NCBI RefSeq assembly: GCF_028688795.1
Contig: NZ_JAQTXM010000005.1
Location: forward strand, 1-64,000
From: Rhodoferax sp.
GTDB taxonomy: Bacteria > Pseudomonadota > Gammaproteobacteria > Burkholderiales > Burkholderiaceae_C
Direction: 5' to 3'
DNA: 64,000 nucleotides
The notes under the pieces were generated by a model. That model made no database searches. It was not told where the DNA came from and was given only the letters and a program-made list of their open reading frames with translations. Every line of letters starts with the position of its first letter. Position 1 is the stretch's first letter. A program made the translations under genes and the position numbers. This document shows, piece by piece, positions 44,699 to 54,203 of the stretch.

Positions 44699-45244
44699 AT
44701 GAGTGAACATGTCCCCCCCCCAATACTTGATACCAAACAAGCTGGCAAGTCTTCCATGCAACTCGCAGGGCAAGATTTGCTATTGAATTATGAGCGTCTG
44801 ATGGTCGAAACAAATGGGCTAGGTGCTCAAAATATACTGACTTGGTCAGCGCGTTTTGAACTTCAGCCTGACGCGACGGGCGAGCCGCAGGTGGCGTTGC
44901 AATTGGCCGTTGGTGTGGTCTTGCCCTTGACCTGTCAGCGCTGTTTGGGTCCGGTGGATGTGGCTGTGCAGATTGATCGCTTGTTCAAGTTTGTTGACAC
45001 TGAAGCTCAGGCAGAACTTGAGGATGATGAGTCGCCGGAAGATGTGTTGGTGTCGAGTCGTGACTTTGATCTCCAGGCCCTGATTGAGGACGAAGTGCTG
45101 ATGGACTTGCCCGTTGTGCCGCGTCACGACACCTGCCCGGTTGCCATCAAGCTGGCGGCGGCGGATGTTGACTTTGAAGATGCTCCTGCCAAACCCAACC
45201 CGTTTGCGGTGCTGGCAGGCTTGAAAGATACTGATCAAACCTGA
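44699..45244 (+). CDS. yceD: YceD (DUF177) protein, 23S rRNA accumulation family
   Basis: A 181-residue protein with the DUF177 core: VLPLTCQRCLGPVDVAVQID with the paired cysteines, FDLQALIEDEVLMDLPVVPR and the ending KPNPFAVLAGLKDTDQT, close to E. coli YceD. In E. coli it sits upstream of rpmF and affects 23S rRNA levels. Codons 5-8 contain a run of nine Cs (44713-44721), which could slip. Residues about 26-47 match a copy of the dispersed repeat. An internal ATG at 44756 is an alternative start, but the segment before it fits the family. Confidence 0.9.
   Translation: MSEHVPPPILDTKQAGKSSMQLAGQDLLLNYERLMVETNGLGAQNILTWSARFELQPDATGEPQVALQLAVGVVLPLTCQRCLGPVDVAVQIDRLFKFVDTEAQAELEDDESPEDVLVSSRDFDLQALIEDEVLMDLPVVPRHDTCPVAIKLAAADVDFEDAPAKPNPFAVLAGLKDTDQT
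44774..44838 (+). repeat. Dispersed two-block repeat, copy 6 (inside yceD, diverged)
   Basis: Block B is AATGGGCTAGGTGCTCAAAAT; block A is poorly kept. It encodes NYERLMVETNGLGAQN, which aligns with the algR copy (IERLTHTNKGLEAD). Confidence 0.55.
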
Positions 45245-45248
45245 CCTT

Positions 45249-45276
45249 TTGAAATCTGGCTGTCATCGGCTATACT
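45249..45276 (+). promoter_or_regulatory. Predicted rpmF promoter
   Basis: -35 TTGAAA and -10 TATACT separated by 16 nt, just after the yceD stop and about 88 nt before rpmF. Confidence 0.65.
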
Positions 45277-45364
45277 CTGCAGTCTTTGCGCATGGTTGAT
45301 GTGCGCTTTTTAACAATCCCCGGTTGCTGTTTCTCTGGCAGCCCATAGCCTTAAGGAGCGGAAC

Positions 45365-45547
45365 ATGGCCGTCCAACAAAACAAAAAATCACCTTCAAAG
45401 CGCGGTATGCACCGCTCACACAATGCCTTGGTTGTTCCTGGTATTGCTGTCGAACCCACCACTGGCGAAATACATTTGCGTCACCACATCAGCCCGAACG
45501 GCTTTTACCGTGGTCGTCAAGTACTCAAGAGCAAGTCTGAAGCCTAA
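45365..45547 (+). CDS. rpmF: 50S ribosomal protein L32
   Basis: A 60-residue ribosomal protein: [20 protein letters not shown] at the start, then [20 protein letters not shown]. The length and sequence are normal for the zinc-free L32 of proteobacteria. An AAGGAG site lies 7 nt before the ATG. It stands between yceD and plsX, as in E. coli, coupling ribosome and phospholipid synthesis genes. Confidence 0.98.
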   Translation: MAVQQNKKSPSKRGMHRSHNALVVPGIAVEPTTGEIHLRHHISPNGFYRGRQVLKSKSEA

Positions 45548-45563
45548 ATTCAACTAGACACCC

Positions 45564-45600
45564 AAGGCCCGGGGCTACCAAGCGTGTAGCCCCGGGCCTT
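45564..45600 (+). terminator. Strong 15-bp hairpin after rpmF
   Basis: Perfect inverted repeat, arms AAGGCCCGGGGCTAC and GTAGCCCCGGGCCTT, loop of seven bases, followed by only three Ts. It probably terminates a fraction of rpmF transcripts or protects their 3' end before plsX. A second small hairpin, TCCGGC / GCCGGA (45613-45630), follows. Confidence 0.7.
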
Positions 45601-45676
45601 TGCATTTGTGGATCCGGCGTTAATGCCGGACGTGTGTTGGCCTTGTCATTGTTGTTTGTTGGACGACCTGTAATTC

Positions 45677-46726
45677 ATGATCACTATTGCTGTTGACTGC
45701 ATGGGCGGAGACCACGGCCCCCGTGTCACATTGCCCGCTTGCACACGTTTTTTGGATCACCATGCCGATGTGCAGTTGATTCTGGTGGGGTTGCCAGAGA
45801 GTATGGCGGGCTTCGCCCATGCGCGCGCCACGGTGGTGCTGGCGAGCGAAGTGGTTGCCATGGATGATCCGCTTGAAGTCGCGCTACGCCGCAAAAAAGA
45901 CTCATCCATGCGGGTCGCTATTTCTCAAGTCAAAGACGGTGTAGCCCAAGCGGCGGTATCTGCTGGCAACACTGCGGCTTTGATGGCAATTTCCCGTTAT
46001 CTTCTAAAAACACTCGATGGCATTGACCGCCCTGCCATTGCGGGCCAAATTCCCAACGCCAAGGGCGCGGCCACCACTGTGCTCGACATGGGGGCAAATG
46101 TGGACTGTTCGGCCGAACATCTGTTGCAGTTTGCGGTCATGGGCTCGGCGCTGGTGTCGGTGCTTAGTGGTGAGGAGAATCCCACGGTTGGCCTGCTCAA
46201 TATTGGTGAAGAGGCCATTAAAGGCAACGAAGTCATTAAAAAAGCCGGTGAGTTGTTGCGAGCTGCGTCTAAAGCGGGTGATCTGAATTTCTACGGCAAT
46301 GTTGAAGGCAATGACATTTTCAAGGGTACGGCCGATTTGGTGGTGTGTGACGGATTTGTTGGCAATGTTGCGCTCAAGGCCAGTGAAGGTTTGGCTGGAA
46401 TGATTGTTGATTTTCTGAGAAAAGAATTTTCGCGCAACATTTTTACCAAAATGGCTGCTTTAACAGCCTATCCGGTGATATCTGCGCTTAAAAAGCGGAT
46501 GGATCACCGTCGCTACAACGGTGGCGCCTTGTTGGGTCTGCGTGGGTTAGTGTTCAAGAGCCATGGCTCAGCTGATGAGCTGGCCTTTGGCTACGCTTTG
46601 GGCCGGGCGTATGATGCAGCCCGAAATAATCTGCTGGACCGGGTTAGGGTCAGGATTGCACATGCAGCACCGCTTTTTGGTGATGTTGCAGTGCCCACCA
46701 AACCGGAATCGGCTGTCACCGTTTAA
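45677..46726 (+). CDS. plsX: Phosphate acyltransferase PlsX
   Basis: A 349-residue enzyme that converts acyl-ACP to acyl-phosphate for phospholipid synthesis. Signatures are [60 protein letters not shown] and [20 protein letters not shown]. Its length is typical of the family. It is followed three bases later by fabH, so it begins the plsX-fabH-fabD-fabG-acpP-fabF block. Confidence 0.96.
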   Translation: MITIAVDCMGGDHGPRVTLPACTRFLDHHADVQLILVGLPESMAGFAHARATVVLASEVVAMDDPLEVALRRKKDSSMRVAISQVKDGVAQAAVSAGNTAALMAISRYLLKTLDGIDRPAIAGQIPNAKGAATTVLDMGANVDCSAEHLLQFAVMGSALVSVLSGEENPTVGLLNIGEEAIKGNEVIKKAGELLRAASKAGDLNFYGNVEGNDIFKGTADLVVCDGFVGNVALKASEGLAGMIVDFLRKEFSRNIFTKMAALTAYPVISALKKRMDHRRYNGGALLGLRGLVFKSHGSADELAFGYALGRAYDAARNNLLDRVRVRIAHAAPLFGDVAVPTKPESAVTV

Positions 46727-46729
46727 GTT

Positions 46730-47707
46730 ATGAAAATCTACTCACGCATTACTGGCACCGGCAGCTACCTGCCACCGCGCCGCTTGACCAACGCTGACCT
46801 GGTGGCTGAACTCGCCGAGCAGGGCGTAGAGTCGAGTGACGAATGGATTGTTGAGCGCACCGGGATTCGCGCCCGGCATTTTGTGGATGCTGGCGTCAAT
46901 AGCAGCGACTTGGCACTCATGGCCTCGCGTCAGGCGCTGGAAGCCGCTGGCGTGGACGCCAAGGACATTGATCTGATCATTGTCGGTACCTCCACGCCTG
47001 ACATGGTGTTTCCGTCGACCGCTTGTATCTTGCAAAGCAAGCTGGGCGCCAAAGGCGGCCCGGCGTTTGACGTGCAGGCGGTATGCAGTGGCTTCATCTA
47101 CGCCCTGACGCTGGCTGATTCGCTGATTCGCTCGGGCTCTGCCAAAAAAGCGTTGGTGGTCGGCGCTGAAGTGTTTTCGCGCATCCTGGACTTCAAGGAC
47201 CGCACCACCTGCGTGCTGTTCGGTGATGGTGCGGGTGCAGTGGTGCTGGAGGCTTCCAGTACGCCAGGCATTTTGTCCACTGACATCCACGCAGATGGCA
47301 GTTACTCTGATATTTTGTGTGTGCCCGGCCATGTGTGCGGCGGCCAGGTGCTAGGCGATCCTTTGCTGCGCATGGATGGTCAGGCTGTGTTCAAGCTGGC
47401 GGTGGGCGTGCTCGATGAAGCGGCTCGGGCGGTGTTGGCAAAGGCTGGCAAAACAGAGGCTGACGTTGATTGGCTGATCCCGCACCAAGCCAACATTCGC
47501 ATCATGCAAAGCACGGCGCGCAAACTCAAATTACCCATGGAAAAAGTGGTAGTTACGGTGGATCAGCACGGCAACACCTCGGCCGCATCCATTCCGCTGG
47601 CGCTTGATACGGCGGTGCGCAGTGGTCAGGTCAAGCCAGGTCAAACACTGTTGCTGGAGGCCGTAGGTGGCGGCTTTACCTGGGGTGCTGTGCTACTTAA
47701 TTTATAG
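46730..47707 (+). CDS. fabH: Beta-ketoacyl-ACP synthase III (FabH)
   Basis: A 325-residue condensing enzyme that joins acetyl-CoA to malonyl-ACP to begin fatty acid synthesis. The catalytic cysteine is in [13 protein letters not shown], histidine in [13 protein letters not shown] and asparagine in [14 protein letters not shown]. The C-terminus [18 protein letters not shown] is conserved. The TAG stop falls inside the first block of a dispersed repeat copy that fills the gap to fabD. Confidence 0.97.
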   Translation: MKIYSRITGTGSYLPPRRLTNADLVAELAEQGVESSDEWIVERTGIRARHFVDAGVNSSDLALMASRQALEAAGVDAKDIDLIIVGTSTPDMVFPSTACILQSKLGAKGGPAFDVQAVCSGFIYALTLADSLIRSGSAKKALVVGAEVFSRILDFKDRTTCVLFGDGAGAVVLEASSTPGILSTDIHADGSYSDILCVPGHVCGGQVLGDPLLRMDGQAVFKLAVGVLDEAARAVLAKAGKTEADVDWLIPHQANIRIMQSTARKLKLPMEKVVVTVDQHGNTSAASIPLALDTAVRSGQVKPGQTLLLEAVGGGFTWGAVLLNL

Positions 47708-47760
47708 TGAGCTGCGCCCTTTTAAAAAGGGCTATAGCCTGATTTCTTATATATTTATTT
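47702..47760 (+). repeat. Dispersed two-block repeat, copy 8 (fabH end to fabD)
   Basis: Block A is diverged (ATAGTGAGCTGCGC) and supplies the fabH TAG stop; block B is AAGGGCTATAGCCTGATTT. It occupies the whole 58-nt gap up to the fabD start. Confidence 0.75.
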
Positions 47761-47765
47761 AAACC

Positions 47766-48734
47766 ATGAAACCGTTCGCTTTTGTATTTCCAGGCCAAGG
47801 GTCGCAGTCGGTCGGCATGCTTGATGGCTGGGGTGACCATGTGCAAGTGCGTGAGGCGCTGGCTGAAGCGTCTGATGCCTTGGGCGAAGATGTGGGCCGT
47901 CTGATCAAAGATAGCTCCAAAGAAACGCTTGCCTTAACCACCAACACCCAGCCCGTCATGCTGGTGGCTGGCGTGGCTGCATACCGGGTCTGGATGGCTG
48001 AGGTTGGCGTGGCCCCGCAAGTGGTGGCTGGGCACTCGCTGGGCGAGTATTCAGCCCTGGTGGCGTCTGGTGTGCTGACTTTGGCGCAAGCTGCCCCTTT
48101 GGTGCGCTTTCGGGCCCAAGCCATGCAGGAAGCTGTGCCTGTGGGCCTTGGTGCCATGGCCGCGATCCTGGGCTTGGATGCGGCAAAGGTCATTGCTGGC
48201 TGTGCCGAAGTGACCCGCACGTTTGGTGAAAACTCGACCGAAGTGGTTGAGGCTGTGAATTTCAATGACCCTGGGCAAACGGTGATTGCTGGCTCCAAAG
48301 CGGCGGTTGAGCAAGCCTGTGTGGCGCTTAAGGCCTTGGGTGCCAAGCGGGCCTTGTCCTTGCCGGTGTCGGCACCGTTTCATTCCAGTTTGATGAAGCC
48401 TGCGGCCCTCAAGCTGAAGGTCCGGCTGGATGAGACCGTGTTTGCTGCGCCGCGGATTGCTGTTATCAACAACGTTGATGTGGCGGTAGCGCAAGATGCT
48501 GACGACATCCGCGATGCCTTGTATCGCCAGGCCTTTGGCCCGGTGCGTTGGGTAGAGTGTGTTCAAGCCATCGCTGCGCGTGGTTTCTCGACCCTGGTGG
48601 AATGTGGCCCTGGCAAGGTACTTGCAGGCATGACCAAGCGCATCAATCCCGACATGCAGGGCCTGGCACTGTTTGATTCGGCTAGCCTGGCTGATGCCAA
48701 GACCTTTGTAATGGAAGTACCAACAGATGAGTGA
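47766..48734 (+). CDS. fabD: Malonyl-CoA-ACP transacylase
   Basis: A 322-residue enzyme that moves malonyl groups from CoA to ACP. The oxyanion/glutamine segment is FVFPGQGSQSVGML, the nucleophile serine is in VAGHSLGEYSALVASG, and the histidine in SAPFHSSLMKPAA. Its end overlaps the fabG start by eight bases. There is no good ribosome binding site because the dispersed repeat abuts the ATG. Confidence 0.96.
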   Translation: MKPFAFVFPGQGSQSVGMLDGWGDHVQVREALAEASDALGEDVGRLIKDSSKETLALTTNTQPVMLVAGVAAYRVWMAEVGVAPQVVAGHSLGEYSALVASGVLTLAQAAPLVRFRAQAMQEAVPVGLGAMAAILGLDAAKVIAGCAEVTRTFGENSTEVVEAVNFNDPGQTVIAGSKAAVEQACVALKALGAKRALSLPVSAPFHSSLMKPAALKLKVRLDETVFAAPRIAVINNVDVAVAQDADDIRDALYRQAFGPVRWVECVQAIAARGFSTLVECGPGKVLAGMTKRINPDMQGLALFDSASLADAKTFVMEVPTDE

Positions 48735-49473
48735 GATCAATTTTGAAGGCCAGGTGGCGCTTGTCACGGGCGCCTCACGTGGCATTGGCGCGGCCATTGC
48801 GCTGGAGCTGGCCAAGCGCGGCTTGAAAGTGATTGGCACCGCCACGACGGAAGAAGGCGCCGCCAAGTTGTCGCAAACGCTGTCGGCCTACCCAGGCTGC
48901 AGCGGCAGGGCGCTCAATGTCAACGACGCCGCTGGTGTGGATGCGCTGATTGTCAGCGTGGTCAAGGAACATGGTGGGTTACAGATCCTGGTGAACAACG
49001 CTGGCATCACACGCGACAACCTGACCATGCGGATGAAAGACGACGAGTGGGATGCCGTGCTTGATACCAATCTGAAAGCCGTCTTCCGCATGAGCCGTGC
49101 CGTGATGCGCACCATGATGAAGCAGCGCTATGGGCGCATCATCAGCATCACCTCGGTGGTGGGGGCGTCGGGCAACGCGGGCCAGGCCAACTATGCGGCT
49201 GCCAAGGCTGGTGTGGCGGGTATGACTCGAGCGCTGGCTCGTGAATTGGGCTCGCGCAACATCACGGTGAACTGTGTCGCCCCCGGCTTCATTGAAACCG
49301 ACATGACGGCGCAATTGGCCGACGAACAACATAAGGCGTTGCTGGCGCAAATTCCGCTAGGGGCTTTGGGCAAGCCGTCTGACATTGCCCATGCCGTGGC
49401 GTATCTGGCATCGCCTCAGGCCGCCTACGTGACCGGGCAAGAGTTGCATGTCAATGGCGGCATGTACATGTAA
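48727..49473 (+). CDS. fabG: 3-oxoacyl-ACP reductase FabG
   Basis: A 248-residue NADPH-dependent SDR. TGASRGIGAAIALEL is the cofactor loop, NNAGITRDNLTMRMKDDEWD is typical of FabG, and the catalytic Ser-Tyr-Lys is in ITSVVGASGNAGQANYAAAK. It reduces 3-oxoacyl-ACP in each elongation cycle. It overlaps the end of fabD and precedes acpP by 110 nt. Confidence 0.97.
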   Translation: MSEINFEGQVALVTGASRGIGAAIALELAKRGLKVIGTATTEEGAAKLSQTLSAYPGCSGRALNVNDAAGVDALIVSVVKEHGGLQILVNNAGITRDNLTMRMKDDEWDAVLDTNLKAVFRMSRAVMRTMMKQRYGRIISITSVVGASGNAGQANYAAAKAGVAGMTRALARELGSRNITVNCVAPGFIETDMTAQLADEQHKALLAQIPLGALGKPSDIAHAVAYLASPQAAYVTGQELHVNGGMYM

Positions 49474-49547
49474 GCGTCATCGACTATAAACAGCGTTAGT
49501 TTTCAAGTTCGCGGTCGGCTTGAAGTTAAGTTTTCAAGCCCGGCTAA

Positions 49548-49823
<276 letters not shown>

Positions 49824-49834
49824 GTCTTTTTAAA

Positions 49835-49946
49835 GCGGCCTTTCTTATGAAAGCCGCCGTGTCAGCCGGGCCAAGTTGCAAGATAGCAGCCCTGGTTTGC
49901 TGACACACCACAAATTTTTGACCACGCCCAGTACGTTGGCGTGGTC
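49835..49946 (+). other. Three consecutive hairpins between acpP and fabF
   Basis: 49835-49857: GCGG-C-CTTTC / GAAAG-CCGC with one bulge and a TTAT loop. 49859-49906: outer arms GTGTCAGC / GCTGACAC enclosing GGGC / GCCC. 49920-49946: perfect GACCACGCC / GGCGTGGTC with a nine-base loop. None has a good T tract. They may stabilise acpP mRNA or set the acpP:fabF ratio. Confidence 0.65.
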
Positions 49947-49977
49947 TGTTCAGACAAACCACTGACTATTAATCCCT

Positions 49978-51225
49978 ATGTCCCGTCGTCGCGTCGTTGT
50001 TACTGGTTTGGGTTGTGTCAGTCCCGTGGGAAACACGGTCGACACCACTTGGGCCAATCTCCTGGCTGGTCAGTCGGGCATTGGCCTGATCACCAAGTTT
50101 GATGCCTCTACTTTCAATTGCAAAATTGCAGGAGAGGTCAAGGGCTTTGACATTGAGTCTTATATCAGCGCCAAAGAGGCGCGCACCATGGACACATTCA
50201 TTCACTATGGCGTGGCGGCAGCCGCGCAGGCTGTGGCTGATTCTGGTCTTCCTACGGGTGCGGCCTTAAGCGATGAGCTGGCCACGCGGATTGGTTGTGT
50301 GATTGGCTCCGGCATTGGTGGCTTGCCCATGATCGAGCACATGCAAGGCGAGTTTGTCGCTCGCGGTGCGCGTCGTATTTCGCCGTTTTTTGTGCCATCG
50401 ACCATCATCAACATGATTGCGGGCCATGTCTCAATCCAGTTTGGCTTCAAAGGCCCCAACTTGGCCATCGTGACGGCATGCACCACTGGCCTGCATTGCA
50501 TTGGCCAAGCTGGGCGCATGATCGAATACGGTGATGCTGATGTCGTGGTGGCCGGTGGCTCTGAAGCGTCTGTGTCTGTGCTGGGTGTGGGAGGCTTTGC
50601 CGCCATGCGTGCCCTCAGTACCCGCAACGATGACCCAACGACAGCGTCGCGTCCTTGGGACAAAGACCGCGACGGTTTTGTCCTGGGTGAAGGCGCCGGT
50701 GTGATGGTGCTTGAAGAATACGAACACGCCAAGGCACGTGGCGCCAAGATTTACGCCGAACTGGCTGGTTTTGGCATGAGCGCAGATGCCGGCCACATGA
50801 CGGCACCCAACATGGATGGTCCGCGCCGGGCCATTGTGAGCGCCATGCATAACGCTGGTGTCAATGCCGACCAAGTGGATTACGTCAGCGCACATGGCAC
50901 GTCAACGCCTTTGGGTGACTTGAACGAAACCAATGCCATCAAGGCTGCTTTGGGCGACCATGCCAAAAAGACTGTGGTGAACTCCATCAAGTCCATGACT
51001 GGTCACTTGTTGGGTGGTGCGGGTGGTTTGGAGTCGGTGGTGACCGTGTTGGCGCTGCACCATCAAAAGAGCCCGCCCACCATCAATATCTTCAATCAAG
51101 ACCCGGAGTGTGATTTGGACTACTGCGCCAACACGGCCCGGGATATAAAAATCGACGTGGCTATCAAGAACAATTTTGGTTTTGGTGGCACCAACGGGTC
51201 GCTGGTGTTCAAACGCGCACCTTGA
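49978..51225 (+). CDS. fabF: Beta-ketoacyl-ACP synthase II (FabF)
   Basis: A 415-residue elongation condensing enzyme. The catalytic cysteine is in [16 protein letters not shown], the two histidines in [20 protein letters not shown] and [19 protein letters not shown]. The family start [19 protein letters not shown] is intact. It follows acpP after a 154-nt structured gap. Confidence 0.97.
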   Translation: MSRRRVVVTGLGCVSPVGNTVDTTWANLLAGQSGIGLITKFDASTFNCKIAGEVKGFDIESYISAKEARTMDTFIHYGVAAAAQAVADSGLPTGAALSDELATRIGCVIGSGIGGLPMIEHMQGEFVARGARRISPFFVPSTIINMIAGHVSIQFGFKGPNLAIVTACTTGLHCIGQAGRMIEYGDADVVVAGGSEASVSVLGVGGFAAMRALSTRNDDPTTASRPWDKDRDGFVLGEGAGVMVLEEYEHAKARGAKIYAELAGFGMSADAGHMTAPNMDGPRRAIVSAMHNAGVNADQVDYVSAHGTSTPLGDLNETNAIKAALGDHAKKTVVNSIKSMTGHLLGGAGGLESVVTVLALHHQKSPPTINIFNQDPECDLDYCANTARDIKIDVAIKNNFGFGGTNGSLVFKRAP

Positions 51226-51270
51226 GCACCGCCGGGTGCCGGTCGACTGCTTCGGTCACTGGTATTTGCC

Positions 51271-51759
51271 ATGCATAACGCCCCAGCCGTCAGTTTTCCG
51301 GTGGGGCGTTCACATTTTCAAGGTGCGTTTGTTGGCCTGTTGATGGCATGTGGCGCTTTGGCGGTGTCAGTTTGGAGCTTGCAGGCTGATGCCTTGGGGT
51401 GGCGACAGGCGCTTGCAACTGGCGTGTGGCTCGCAACATCAATGCTCGTTGGGTGGTCATGGTCTCAGACGACTACCGGTAGTTTGTCCTGGGATGGCTT
51501 TGTCTGGCACTGGGCTGTGGATGGCCGATCGGTCGTGATTCTGCCGGAGCTTGTGCTTGATTTTCAGTCTGCGGTGTTACTGCGGTTGCGCGGGGCAGAG
51601 GACCGTAGCGCTGCGGCCTGGGTTTGGCTCGACCGGGTGTCAAATGCCGCTCGCTGGATGGCCTTGCGCCGCGCGATCTACAGCCGGGTCAAACTTGCTG
51701 ACGACGCTCTTTCAGATCTTGCGAGCTCGTCTGAAGCCTCAGCCAGGTGGGTGCGATGA
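51271..51759 (+). CDS. Hypothetical membrane protein between fabF and rpoE (YgfX-like layout)
   Basis: A 162-residue protein with two N-terminal membrane segments (FQGAFVGLLMACGALAVSVW and WRQALATGVWLATSMLVGW) followed by a soluble part: TGSLSWDGFVWHWAVDGRSV, then WVWLDRVSNAARWMALRRAI. This resembles the YgfX/DUF1434 layout, whose end has the same Trp-x-x-Leu-Arg pattern, but similarity is weak. It occupies a conserved place before rpoE in betaproteobacteria and overlaps rpoE (ATGA), so it is probably co-translated with the sigma factor. Confidence 0.7.
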   Translation: MHNAPAVSFPVGRSHFQGAFVGLLMACGALAVSVWSLQADALGWRQALATGVWLATSMLVGWSWSQTTTGSLSWDGFVWHWAVDGRSVVILPELVLDFQSAVLLRLRGAEDRSAAAWVWLDRVSNAARWMALRRAIYSRVKLADDALSDLASSSEASARWVR

Positions 51760-52397
51760 GTGCCCCCGAAGTTCCTTCAGCACCGACGCCCGCCGTTGAT
51801 AACAGCGATGCGCTGCTGGTGGCGCGCACCGTGGCGGGTGATCAGGCCGCGTTTGAGTTGTTGGTCATCAAGTACCAGCGGCGTGTTGAACGCCTGATTG
51901 GGCGCATGGTGCGTGATGTGGACCTGGTGGAAGACATTGCCCAGGAAACTTTCATCCGCGCCTACCGGGCGCTGCACCAGTTTCGCGGTGACGCCCAGTT
52001 TTACACCTGGCTTTACCGCATTGCGGTCAACACGGCCAAGAAATTTCTACTGGAACTCAAACGAGATCCCACCATCACACAAGCTGCCCTGCAGTCCAAT
52101 GACGATGACGATGAAACTTATTCACCCAGACATGAATCAATAACCTACGAGACGCCTGAATCCGTGCTCGCAGCCAAAGAAATTGCTGAGGCTGTAAATG
52201 CGGCCATGGCGGCTCTGCCTGAGGATCTGAGGCAGGCGCTTACTTTTCGTGAGATTGATGGCATGAGTTATGAAGACATCGCTGAGCTGATGAAGTGCCC
52301 GATGGGCACCGTGCGCTCAAGGATTTTCCGGGCGCGCGAGGCGGTGTCGGCCAAGGTGAAGCCAATGCTTGAAAAGCAGACTGGCAAGCGCTGGTAG
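51756..52397 (+). CDS. rpoE: RNA polymerase sigma factor RpoE (AlgU)
   Basis: A 213-residue ECF sigma factor. Region 2 is AFELLVIKYQRRVERLIGRM, DLVEDIAQETFIRAYRAL and FYTWLYRIAVNTAKKFLLEL; region 4 is LPEDLRQALTFREIDGMSYE, then AELMKCPMGTVRSRIFRARE. It controls the envelope stress regulon and is held by RseA at the membrane. The ATG at 51756 overlaps the preceding gene's stop. rseA, rseB and a DegP-type protease follow in the canonical order. Confidence 0.96.
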   Translation: MSAPEVPSAPTPAVDNSDALLVARTVAGDQAAFELLVIKYQRRVERLIGRMVRDVDLVEDIAQETFIRAYRALHQFRGDAQFYTWLYRIAVNTAKKFLLELKRDPTITQAALQSNDDDDETYSPRHESITYETPESVLAAKEIAEAVNAAMAALPEDLRQALTFREIDGMSYEDIAELMKCPMGTVRSRIFRAREAVSAKVKPMLEKQTGKRW

Positions 52398-52473
52398 CCA
52401 AGGGGTAGGCAGTTGGTGTGCGTTGGACAAATTTTTAGCCGCAAGAAACGGCTGTTTGCAATAAAGGTAAGGC

Positions 52474-53160
52474 ATGGCTGATTTATCTATTGAAAGCGCT
52501 GAGCGGATTTCAGCGCTGGTCGACGGGCAATTGCGAGGGGCTGAGTTCACCCAGACCGTGGCTGAACTGGAGGCCAACGAGGAAGCCCGTGCCAATTGGG
52601 ACACTTGCCATTGGCTGGGCGATGTGATGCGATCAGGTGAAACGCAGGTGTTGCGTGCACATGACCCTGAATTTGTTCGTCGTCTGCGTCAGCGCATGCA
52701 GCAGGATGTTATTGAAATAATAGCTGTACCCGCAACAGAAATAAGGTCTACAGCCAAAAATGGATCGAAATTAACGAGTGCTAATGATGGTCTGTGGCGG
52801 CGTGTCGCCGGATTCGCATCAGTGGCGCTGGTGGGCGTATTGGCCTGGCAAGGCATGCAATGGCCAGGTTCTGCAGATCCTGTTGGCATGCCGCAACAGG
52901 CGCAACAACAGGCGATCCCGGTGATTTCTGCTGCGTCTTCTTTCGCCTTGGCTGACGCGAGTTCCCTATCAACCGGACGGGCGCTGATTCGCAGTGATGG
53001 GTCGTCTGTGTTGGTCATGTCATCCGAGCCGCTGGTGATGATCCGTGACCCGCAGCTTGATGCGCTTTTAGCGGCGCATCGGCAGTTTGGCGGTGCGTCT
53101 GCACTGCAGACACCTGCGGGTTTTTTGCGCAATGCCAATTTTGAAGAGGGCCGGCGTTGA
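52474..53160 (+). CDS. rseA: Anti-sigma-E factor RseA
   Basis: A 228-residue single-pass membrane protein. The cytoplasmic anti-sigma part is SIESAERISALVDGQLRGAE with WDTCHWLGDVMRSGE; the membrane helix is near residues 109-128 (RVAGFASVALVGVLAWQGMQ). Residues about 80-98, between the sigma-binding domain and the helix, are encoded by a copy of the dispersed repeat. It is degraded by DegS- and RseP-type proteases to free RpoE. Its stop overlaps the rseB start. Confidence 0.92.
   Translation: MADLSIESAERISALVDGQLRGAEFTQTVAELEANEEARANWDTCHWLGDVMRSGETQVLRAHDPEFVRRLRQRMQQDVIEIIAVPATEIRSTAKNGSKLTSANDGLWRRVAGFASVALVGVLAWQGMQWPGSADPVGMPQQAQQQAIPVISAASSFALADASSLSTGRALIRSDGSSVLVMSSEPLVMIRDPQLDALLAAHRQFGGASALQTPAGFLRNANFEEGRR
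52710..52768 (+). repeat. Dispersed two-block repeat, copy 9 (inside rseA)
   Basis: Block A is ATAGCTGTACCCGC and block B AAGGTCTACAGCCAAAAAT. It encodes IEIIAVPATEIRSTAKNGS, in the same frame as the era copy, in the segment linking the cytoplasmic domain and the membrane helix. Confidence 0.75.
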
Positions 53161-54161
53161 AGGGTCGAGTTGTTGGCTTGATGGTGTTGGCGCTAATGGG
53201 CGCACCGCAGGCTCAGGTGCTTACACCAGCCCCTGGTGGCAACGCCAGTCAGTCAAGCGTTGAGCAATGGTTGTTGCGTCTGCATGCGGCGTCCCGTCAG
53301 CGCTCTTATGTCGGCACATTTGTCGTCACCACGGGCAACTACATGTCTTCCGCCCGCATTTGGCATGTGAGTGAAGGCGGTCAACAGCTTGAGCGGGTTG
53401 AAGCCTTGACGGGCGTGCCCCGATCGACCTACCGGCGAGGTGATCAGGTGGTCACGTTCTTGCCGGCCAACCGGTTGGTTATCTCTGAAAAACGCGATTC
53501 GTTGGGAATTTTTTCTGATGTGTTGAGCCGTGCAGACGCCTCGATGGCACAGTTTTACCAGTTGAAGGCCATTGGACGCGACCATGTTGCTGGCCTTTGG
53601 GCTGACGTGGTTCAACTCGTGCCGCGAGACAGCTGGCGTTTCGGCTACAGAATTTGGACCGAGCAGGCGACCGGCCTGGTGGTCAAACTGCAAACACTTG
53701 ACCCCTTGCAGCGGGTACTGGAACAGGCGGCGTTCTCTGAACTGCAGTTGACCCGACCCATCAGCGGGGCCGAAATTGGCGCCATGATGGACAACACCGA
53801 TGGCTATTCGGTTAAAAAGCCGGAACTAATCACCACCACCGCTGATCAACAGGGCTGGCAACTCAAGGCGCAGGTGCCGGGGTTCAAGTCGATGAGTTGC
53901 CATACGCGACAAGACAGCGGCTCTGTCGTGGGACATGGGCCACTGCAGTGGGTGTTTTCAGATGGCTTGGCCTCCGTGTCGCTTTTTATTGAGGCCTTTG
54001 ATGCTATGCGCCACAGCAAGCTGCAAGGCCATGACCAGTTTGTCATGGGGGCCACGCACATGCAGACACGTCGCGTTGGTGATTGGTGGCTGACGGTGGT
54101 TGGTGAAGTGCCTCAGCAAACTTTGCAGATGTTTGCCCAGAGTCTTGAGCGAAAAAAGTAA
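53157..54161 (+). CDS. rseB: Sigma-E regulatory protein RseB (MucB)
   Basis: A 334-residue periplasmic protein with a signal peptide (GRVVGLMVLALMGAPQAQVL). The LolA-like N-terminal domain has WLLRLHAASRQRSYVGTFVV, RVEALTGVPRSTYRRGDQVV and FLPANRLVISEKRDSLGIF; the C-terminal domain contains QWVFSDGLASVSLFIEAF. RseB senses mislocalised lipopolysaccharide or lipoprotein and shields RseA from proteolysis. The start is TTG at 53157 overlapping the rseA stop (TTGA). Confidence 0.93.
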   Translation: MKGRVVGLMVLALMGAPQAQVLTPAPGGNASQSSVEQWLLRLHAASRQRSYVGTFVVTTGNYMSSARIWHVSEGGQQLERVEALTGVPRSTYRRGDQVVTFLPANRLVISEKRDSLGIFSDVLSRADASMAQFYQLKAIGRDHVAGLWADVVQLVPRDSWRFGYRIWTEQATGLVVKLQTLDPLQRVLEQAAFSELQLTRPISGAEIGAMMDNTDGYSVKKPELITTTADQQGWQLKAQVPGFKSMSCHTRQDSGSVVGHGPLQWVFSDGLASVSLFIEAFDAMRHSKLQGHDQFVMGATHMQTRRVGDWWLTVVGEVPQQTLQMFAQSLERKK

Positions 54162-54203
54162 GTCATGGTGTATTTGTCAGTTTTGTTTTGAAAAGGCGAA
54201 AAA

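Noticed and set aside
51271-51759. An anti-sigma factor role for the gene before rpoE
   Set aside because: The true RseA lies downstream of rpoE; this protein has two membrane helices and a YgfX-like layout, with no anti-sigma motif.
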